Positions 56,577 through 64,000 of a stretch of DNA of 64,000 nucleotides are shown here, one piece after another. This stretch comes from Evansella halocellulosilytica (GTDB lineage: Bacteria; Bacillota; Bacilli; Bacillales; Salisediminibacteriaceae). The position numbers and the translations under genes were made by a program. Where the stretch lies: NCBI RefSeq assembly GCF_002335745.1, contig NZ_NIST01000001.1, forward strand, positions 4,916,090 through 4,980,089. Reading direction: 5' to 3'. Numbering within the stretch: position 1 is the first letter of the stretch; every line of letters starts with the position of its first letter. The notes beneath the pieces were generated by a model. The model was given only the letters and a program-made list of their open reading frames with translations, was not told the DNA's origin and did no database searches.

Positions 56577-58025
56577 TTATGAAAAGTTTAACACTGTTAC
56601 TTTATCACGGAGCATAGAATCAATACTTCGACCAATACCTTGAACACCTAATCCTGACTGTTTCACACCTAAGAATGGGAAATGATCTGGTCCGCGTGAT
56701 GTTTTACCGTTAATTTGAACTGTACCTACATGAAGCTTTTCTGCAATTGCGAAAGCATTCTCAATATCTTTCGTAAAAATACTTGCTTGCAATCCGTACT
56801 TATTTTGTTTCTCTAAACGAATTGCTTCAAACTCACTGTTTATTCTCATAATCGGAATAACTGGTCCGAATTGTTCTTCCCAAGCAACATCCATGTCCTC
56901 TGTTACATTGTCCAAAACCGTTGCTCCTAATAAGTTACCATCCCGGACACCTTCAGAAATCACACTTGCCCCTTTGGACTTAGCGTCTTCAATTAAATTG
57001 ACCACAAATTGTGCTGATTTCTCATTAATCATTGGGGTTATATTAGCACTTTCACTCGCTTTTCCAACAGTTAATGAGTCGACTTCCTCTTTAATCAGTG
57101 ACGCTAACTCATCAGCTACACTGTCCATAACTATAACACGTTTAATCGCTGTACAACGCTGCCCAGAATAGCTTAATGCTCCACTGACAATTTCTTTAGC
57201 TGCTTTCTTTAAATCAGCATCTTCTAATACGATTGCCGGGTCTTTCCCACCAAGCTCCAATACTACTGGAATCATTGAAGCTTTCTGTGCAATATGTTGG
57301 CCAGTATCTGTGCCACCTGTAAATGAGATCATATCGATTTTCTCATGCTGAACAACATAATCTCCAATAACTGAGCCGCGTCCCGTTACTGTATTTAATA
57401 CGCTTTGAGGTAACCCAGCTTTAACTAACGCTTTAATCATTAATAATCCGCTAATGGCACCTTGAGTTGCAGGTTTAAAAATGACAGTATTTCCTGTAAT
57501 TAATGCAGGAGCAATTTTTGCAGCTGCTAAATTAACTGGATAATTAAATGGGGAAATAGCTAATACAACTCCGTGAGGAACTTTATCAACGATTGCTTTC
57601 GTTGCGTTTTTCCCGCCAGGAAAGGAACCACCTTGCATAAATCCTCCAGCCACACGAAGACCTTCTTCAGCAGTATATCTCACTAATTCAGCTGTACGTT
57701 TTACCTCTCCTTTTGCGGATGACAACGTTTTGCCTACTTCTAAATGAATCATTTCTCCAATTTCATCTGTCATTTTTTCAAGTTCGTCTGCCCAACGGTG
57801 AAGAAGCTCAGCACGATCGTTCACCTCTTGTTGAGCCCAATCTTCTTGAACATTTGCTGTATCTTGAATCGCTTGATCTACTTCTAGTTGACTCATCGCT
57901 GGAACTTGTCCAACTACTTTTTTATCGTCAGGTGAAAAAATCTGAATGACTTCTCCAGTATCACTTTCTTTCCATTCATTGTTGTGTAAAAACTTATATA
58001 ATCGCTCTTCATGACATAAACTCAT
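56577..58025 (-). CDS. gapN: Non-phosphorylating NADP-dependent glyceraldehyde-3-phosphate dehydrogenase
   Basis: 482 residues, aldehyde dehydrogenase superfamily. FNYPVNLAAAKIAPALITGN, VIFKPATQGAISG, catalytic Glu in LELGGKDPAIV and catalytic Cys in SYSGQRCTAIKRV, the GapN form. It oxidises glyceraldehyde-3-phosphate directly to 3-phosphoglycerate and yields NADPH. I chose ATG 58025, 8 nt after ACGGAG; the in-frame GTG 9 nt earlier is too close. A terminator follows. Confidence 0.9.
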   Translation of the reverse strand: MSLCHEERLYKFLHNNEWKESDTGEVIQIFSPDDKKVVGQVPAMSQLEVDQAIQDTANVQEDWAQQEVNDRAELLHRWADELEKMTDEIGEMIHLEVGKTLSSAKGEVKRTAELVRYTAEEGLRVAGGFMQGGSFPGGKNATKAIVDKVPHGVVLAISPFNYPVNLAAAKIAPALITGNTVIFKPATQGAISGLLMIKALVKAGLPQSVLNTVTGRGSVIGDYVVQHEKIDMISFTGGTDTGQHIAQKASMIPVVLELGGKDPAIVLEDADLKKAAKEIVSGALSYSGQRCTAIKRVIVMDSVADELASLIKEEVDSLTVGKASESANITPMINEKSAQFVVNLIEDAKSKGASVISEGVRDGNLLGATVLDNVTEDMDVAWEEQFGPVIPIMRINSEFEAIRLEKQNKYGLQASIFTKDIENAFAIAEKLHVGTVQINGKTSRGPDHFPFLGVKQSGLGVQGIGRSIDSMLRDKVTVLNFS

Positions 58026-58342
58026 GTTATTCACTCCGTTTCAATAATAATAAGAACAATTTTTAATTGAACAGAGTCTATTAAAACATGTGAAAACTCT
58101 TACAAACAATTGAGATGCTCACAAAAAACAAATATTTATGATATAAATAGTCGTTTCCGCTCATATTTTGAATTGTTAAGTTAGTGATGATAGTCAAAGA
58201 ATGAAGGAACAAGAGTAGATAATATAAAGGCTTATTTTTTAGTATAGTACCATTCTTTTCGGAATGATATAGAGGCGCTGGTGTTCTATTAATCTAATTT
58301 AAACAAAAATAAAAAGACCTGTGTTTATACAAGTCTAAAAAA
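58026..58342. other. Intergenic region between gapN and the tRNA cluster
   Basis: AT-rich with no ORF. It should contain the gapN promoter and the end of the long rRNA-tRNA transcript. No strong terminator hairpin was seen directly after tRNA-Lys. Confidence 0.5.
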
Positions 58343-58418
58343 TGGTGAGCCATGAAGGACTCGAACCTTCGACCCTCTGATTAAAAGTCAGATGCTCTAC
58401 CAACTGAGCTAATGGCTC
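58343..58418 (-). tRNA. tRNA-Lys (TTT)
   Basis: 76 nt, starts GAGCCATTAGCTCAGTTGG, loop CTTTTAA, CCA encoded. It is the last gene of the cluster. Its 5' end and leader are duplicated at 58565-58607. Confidence 0.97.
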
Positions 58419-58445
58419 GTAGCTTATTCATTTGATGCAATTTCA
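58403..58445. repeat. 43-bp direct repeat, tRNA-Lys 5' end plus leader (copy 1)
   Basis: Exactly repeated at 58565-58607, 162 bp away. It spans the first 16 nt of tRNA-Lys and 27 bp of leader. Confidence 0.95.
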
Positions 58446-58483
58446 TGCAGCTTCCGGACGATGTTTTGCTTCGACGTCTTACC

Positions 58484-58564
58484 TGTCTCTTCCTCTACTT
58501 GTAGTACTTTGTAGTTTCATCCGTCGAGACAACTCGTTGTTTGCTCGGTGATGTCTTGCTCGTC
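58484..58564. repeat. Spacer unit L, related to unit G at 59092-59170
   Basis: About 80 bp starting TGTCTCTTCCTCT and containing ATCCGTCGAGACAACTCG, both shared exactly with unit G. It sits between the two copies of the tRNA-Lys 5' end. Confidence 0.85.
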
Positions 58565-58607
58565 ACTGAGCTAATGGCTCGTAGCTTATTCATTTGATGC
58601 AATTTCA
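58565..58607. repeat. 43-bp direct repeat, truncated tRNA-Lys 5' end (copy 2)
   Basis: Identical to 58403-58445, but the tRNA sequence stops after 16 nt and turns into unit L. It is not a functional tRNA. Confidence 0.95.
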
Positions 58608-58617
58608 AAATAATAAA

Positions 58618-58692
58618 TGGTGACCCGTAGGGGATTCGAACCCCTGTTACCGCCGTGAAAGGGCGGTGTCTTAACCACTTGACCAACGGGCC
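58618..58692 (-). tRNA. tRNA-Glu (TTC)
   Basis: 75 nt, starts GGCCCGTTGGTCAAGTGG, anticodon loop CTTTCAC, CCA encoded. Confidence 0.97.
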
Positions 58693-58706
58693 AAAAAAAA
58701 TTAAAG

Positions 58707-58797
58707 TGGCGGAGAAGGAGGGATTTGAACCCTCGCGCCGCTTACACGACCTACACCCTTAGCAGGGGCGCCCCTTCAGCCACTTGGGTACTTCTCC
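58707..58797 (-). tRNA. tRNA-Ser (GCT)
   Basis: 91 nt with a long variable arm, loop CTGCTAA, CCA encoded. The length and class II arm are typical of serine. Confidence 0.96.
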
Positions 58798-58803
58798 AAA
58801 TAA

Positions 58804-58879
58804 TGGCTCCACAGGCAGGACTCGAACCTGCGACCGATCGGTTAACAGCCGATTGCTCTACCAACTGAGCTACTGTGGA
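58804..58879 (-). tRNA. tRNA-Asn (GTT)
   Basis: 76 nt, starts TCCACAGTAGCTCAGTTGG, loop CTGTTAA, CCA encoded. Confidence 0.97.
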
Positions 58880-58880
58880 A

Positions 58881-58957
<77 letters not shown>

Positions 58958-58972
58958 ATTTTATGTATTAAA

Positions 58973-59046
58973 TGGAGCGGGTGAAGGGAATCGAACCCTC
59001 GTCATCAGCTTGGAAGGCTGAGGTTTTACCATTAAACTACACCCGC
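58973..59046 (-). tRNA. tRNA-Gly (TCC)
   Basis: 74 nt, starts GCGGGTGTAGTTTAATGG, loop CTTCCAA, CCA encoded. Its first 31 nt and leader are duplicated at 59171-59210. Confidence 0.97.
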
Positions 59047-59055
59047 ATAATATAT
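59016..59055. repeat. 40-bp direct repeat, tRNA-Gly 5' end plus leader (copy 1)
   Basis: Exactly repeated at 59171-59210, 155 bp away. It covers the first 31 nt of tRNA-Gly(TCC) and 9 bp of leader. Confidence 0.95.
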
Positions 59056-59091
59056 TTACTTTAACCTCTATATAATTACCACGCACTTACA

Positions 59092-59170
59092 TGTCTCTTC
59101 CTCTGCTAGTCATGCTTTGCAGCTTTATCCGTCGAGACAACTCGAAGCTTATTCGTGAAGGTTCGCTCGT
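59092..59170. repeat. Spacer unit G, related to unit L at 58484-58564
   Basis: Shares the blocks TGTCTCTTCCTCT and ATCCGTCGAGACAACTCG with unit L in the same order and orientation, with about 80% identity in the first half and less in the second. Confidence 0.85.
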
Positions 59171-59210
59171 GGCTGAGGTTTTACCATTAAACTACACCCG
59201 CATAATATAT
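59171..59210. repeat. 40-bp direct repeat, truncated tRNA-Gly 5' end (copy 2)
   Basis: Identical to 59016-59055. The tRNA sequence breaks off in the anticodon stem and joins unit G, so it is a non-functional fragment. Confidence 0.95.
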
Positions 59211-59227
59211 CTATTTTAAAATAATAA

Positions 59228-59304
59228 TGGCGCGCCCGAGAGGAGTCGAACCCCTAACCTTTTGATCCGTAGTCAAACGCTCTATCCAATTGAGCTACGG
59301 GCGC
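59228..59304 (-). tRNA. tRNA-Arg (ACG)
   Basis: 77 nt, starts GCGCCCGTAGCTCAATTGG, loop CTACGGA, CCA encoded. The A of the anticodon is expected to become inosine. Confidence 0.97.
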
Positions 59305-59306
59305 TC

Positions 59307-59381
59307 TGGAGCGGAAGACGGGATTCGAACCCGCGACCCCCACCTTGGCAAGGTGGTGTTCTACCACTGAACTACTTCCGC
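59307..59381 (-). tRNA. tRNA-Gly (GCC)
   Basis: 75 nt, starts GCGGAAGTAGTTCAGTGG, loop TTGCCAA, CCA encoded. Confidence 0.97.
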
Positions 59382-59387
59382 ATCTAT

Positions 59388-59462
59388 TGGCAGGGCTAGC
59401 AGGATTCGAACCTGCGAATCACGGAATCAAAATCCGATGCCTTACCGCTTGGCTATAGCCCT
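59388..59462 (-). tRNA. tRNA-Gln (TTG)
   Basis: 75 nt, acceptor AGGGCTA/TAGCCCT, loop TTTTGAT, CCA encoded. Confidence 0.95.
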
Positions 59463-59476
59463 ATTACTTCTTTGTA

Positions 59477-59553
59477 TGGGGCGGTTGATGGGAATCGAAC
59501 CCACGAATGCCGGAACCACAATCCGGTGCGTTAACCACTTCGCCACAACCGCC
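59477..59553 (-). tRNA. tRNA-His (GTG)
   Basis: 77 nt including the extra 5' G of histidine tRNAs (8-bp acceptor), loop TTGTGGT, CCA encoded. Confidence 0.97.
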
Positions 59554-59559
59554 ATAAAA

Positions 59560-59633
59560 TGGCAGGGGTAGTAGGAATCGAACCCACATCAAAGGTTTTG
59601 GAGACCTTCGTTTTACCATTAAACTATACCCCT
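59560..59633 (-). tRNA. tRNA-Trp (CCA)
   Basis: 74 nt, starts AGGGGTATAGTTTAATGG, loop CTCCAAA, CCA end encoded. Confidence 0.96.
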
Positions 59634-59639
59634 AAAAAA

Positions 59640-59724
59640 TGGTGGAGGGGGACGGATTCGAACCGCCGAACCCTGAGGGAGCGGATTTACAGTCCGCCGC
59701 GTTTAGCCACTTCGCTACCCCTCC
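59640..59724 (-). tRNA. tRNA-Tyr (GTA)
   Basis: 85 nt with a long variable arm, starts GGAGGGGTAGCGAAGTGG, loop CTGTAAA, CCA encoded. Confidence 0.97.
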
Positions 59725-59782
59725 ACGTGTTCTTGTCAATATGCTGCGAATCTCTTCAAGCTTTGTTAAAGTTTAATAATAA

Positions 59783-59858
59783 TGGCGGTCCCGACGGGAA
59801 TCGAACCCGCGATCTCCTGCGTGACAGGCAGGCATGTTAACCGCTACACCACGGGACC
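59783..59858 (-). tRNA. tRNA-Asp (GTC)
   Basis: 76 nt, starts GGTCCCGTGGTGTAGCGG, loop CTGTCAC, CCA encoded. Confidence 0.97.
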
Positions 59859-59871
59859 TAAAAATAAAATA

Positions 59872-59964
59872 TGGCGGAGGAGGAGGGATTCGAACCCCCG
59901 CGGGCCGTGAAGCCCCTGTCGGTTTTCAAGACCGATCCCTTCAGCCAGACTTGGGTACTCCTCC
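59872..59964 (-). tRNA. tRNA-Ser (TGA)
   Basis: 93 nt with a long variable arm, starts GGAGGAGTACCCAAGTC, loop CTTGAAA, CCA encoded. Confidence 0.97.
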
Positions 59965-59974
59965 GAATTTATTT

Positions 59975-60051
59975 TGGTAGCGGCGGAGGGAATCGAACCC
60001 CCGACCTCACGGGTATGAACCGTACGCTCTAGCCAGCTGAGCTACACCGCC
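59975..60051 (-). tRNA. tRNA-Met (CAT), elongator
   Basis: 77 nt, starts GGCGGTGTAGCTCAGCTGG, loop TTCATAC. The G-C closed acceptor stem fits elongator rather than initiator Met; tRNA-Ile2 cannot be fully excluded. Confidence 0.93.
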
Positions 60052-60070
60052 AAATAAAAGATAAATATGA

Positions 60071-60146
60071 TGGTGGAGCCTAGCGGGATCGAACCGCTGA
60101 CCTCCTGCGTGCAAAGCAGGCGCTCTCCCAGCTGAGCTAAGGCCCC
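60071..60146 (-). tRNA. tRNA-Ala (TGC)
   Basis: 76 nt, starts GGGGCCTTAGCTCAGCTGG, loop TTTGCAC, CCA encoded. It is the first tRNA after 5S rRNA. Confidence 0.97.
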
Positions 60147-60157
60147 GTATGTAACTA

Positions 60158-60275
<118 letters not shown>

Positions 60276-60407
60276 TATTTAAATGTTGAGAAGTTCTCTT
60301 GTTTCATTGCCTACTCATACAAGGCAATTCAACTTTTCTTTATCCTCTCAAAACTAGATAACATTTGACTGATGACCTTCGGTATTAGAAGGTTTGATAA
60401 AACATTG

Positions 60408-63340
<2,933 letters not shown>

Positions 63341-63716
63341 ATTTTGCGGCGGATGATCGTCGTTCTTCTGTGTCAGCTGTGTCTCTCGCTCCTGTCACGT
63401 ATCTATTTCATACGCTCAGTCGCTCAATTCCTTGCTTCCTTGAACAACTCGATCCTCCTTGCAAAACCTACTCAATTTGAGTTTTGCAATTTTGCATATG
63501 GCGTCTTTTAACCTTCTAAGACACTCGGTTGTACTCGTTCGAATCCGTTAGGATTCGCTTCAAACAACCGGTGAAGATCAATCAGTCTTTCTACTGTTAT
63601 CTAGTTTTCAAAGGACATAAAAAGCTCTTTCGTTAGAAAGAGGGTTTTGAGAGTATAACCTCTCAAAACTAAACAAAAAGCGCAAACGTCGATAAAGTAA
63701 TGAGCTATATGCTCCT
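63341..63716 (-). other. 16S-23S internal transcribed spacer
   Basis: About 375 bp without any tRNA gene. It contains processing-stem-like repeats (TCTCAAAACTA near both edges). Confidence 0.85.

Positions 63717-64000
<284 letters not shown>

Overview
The window looks like chromosome from an aerobic, probably alkaliphilic or salt-tolerant member of the Bacillaceae. The evidence is a gene block matching the Bacillus subtilis yugO-yugN-pgi-yugJ-yuzA-yugI-alaT-alaR neighbourhood, strong AGGAGG ribosome binding sites, sigma-A promoters, a Bacillus-type rRNA operon with a long tRNA tail, and a very acidic surface lipoprotein. The genus is an inference; no species can be named from the sequence alone.

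Layout. (1) 1-2.7 kb: end of an AraC regulator, a PhzF enzyme, and a divergent TetR/VOC pair sharing a perfect palindromic operator. (2) 2.7-14.6 kb: a minus-strand catabolic operon running from a four-carbon sugar-acid kinase through PdxA2, a DapA-like aldolase, a TctCBA importer, an unknown membrane protein, an iron alcohol dehydrogenase and a D-2-hydroxyacid dehydrogenase. It sits behind a PrpR-like regulator whose AAA+ domain lacks the sigma-54 contact loop. (3) 14.9-20.2 kb: an SDR gene broken by an exact 22-bp tandem duplication, a MITE-like repeat, a TPR plus dynamin-like GTPase gene, and a TetR/membrane-protein pair. (4) 20.27-37.50 kb: a 17.2-kb integrated phage-like element bounded by 49-bp copies of the 3' part of tRNA-Ala(GGC). 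(5) 37.5-58 kb: conserved core genes (K+ channel, phosphoglucose isomerase, butanol dehydrogenase, SNF transporter, alanine transaminase and its regulator), a fixABCX electron-bifurcation operon, a yxlEFG-like ABC exporter, a serpin and gapN. (6) 58.3-64 kb: sixteen tRNA genes, then 5S, 23S and partial 16S rRNA, all on the minus strand.

The most notable region is the integrated element. It has a lambda-style divergent switch with three operators, a replication/partition module that includes a ParB-HTH-coiled-coil-J-domain fusion, recombinases at both ends, and one orphan tail gene: a TP901-type tape measure protein. No capsid, portal, large terminase, baseplate or lysis gene is present. The tape measure gene is split after codon 13 by a 260-nt group I intron (25367-25626). 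I identified it from the Q, R and S core sequences, a P1 helix, and exact restoration of the reading frame on splicing. Directly behind it lies a proteasome/HslV-like Ntn-hydrolase gene, followed by a broken small-terminase-like HTH gene. The element may be a decayed prophage or a phage satellite that carries its own tail-length ruler; the sequence does not decide between these.

Other unexplained structure includes two partial 5' tRNA duplications (Lys and Gly) in the tRNA cluster, each joined to a related unit of about 80 bp, and a degraded tRNA-Ala 3' end at 1.57 kb that resembles the element's attachment core. An SOS box sits inside a near-consensus plus-strand promoter that opposes the element's early operon, and a 21-bp motif occurs three times in that operon.
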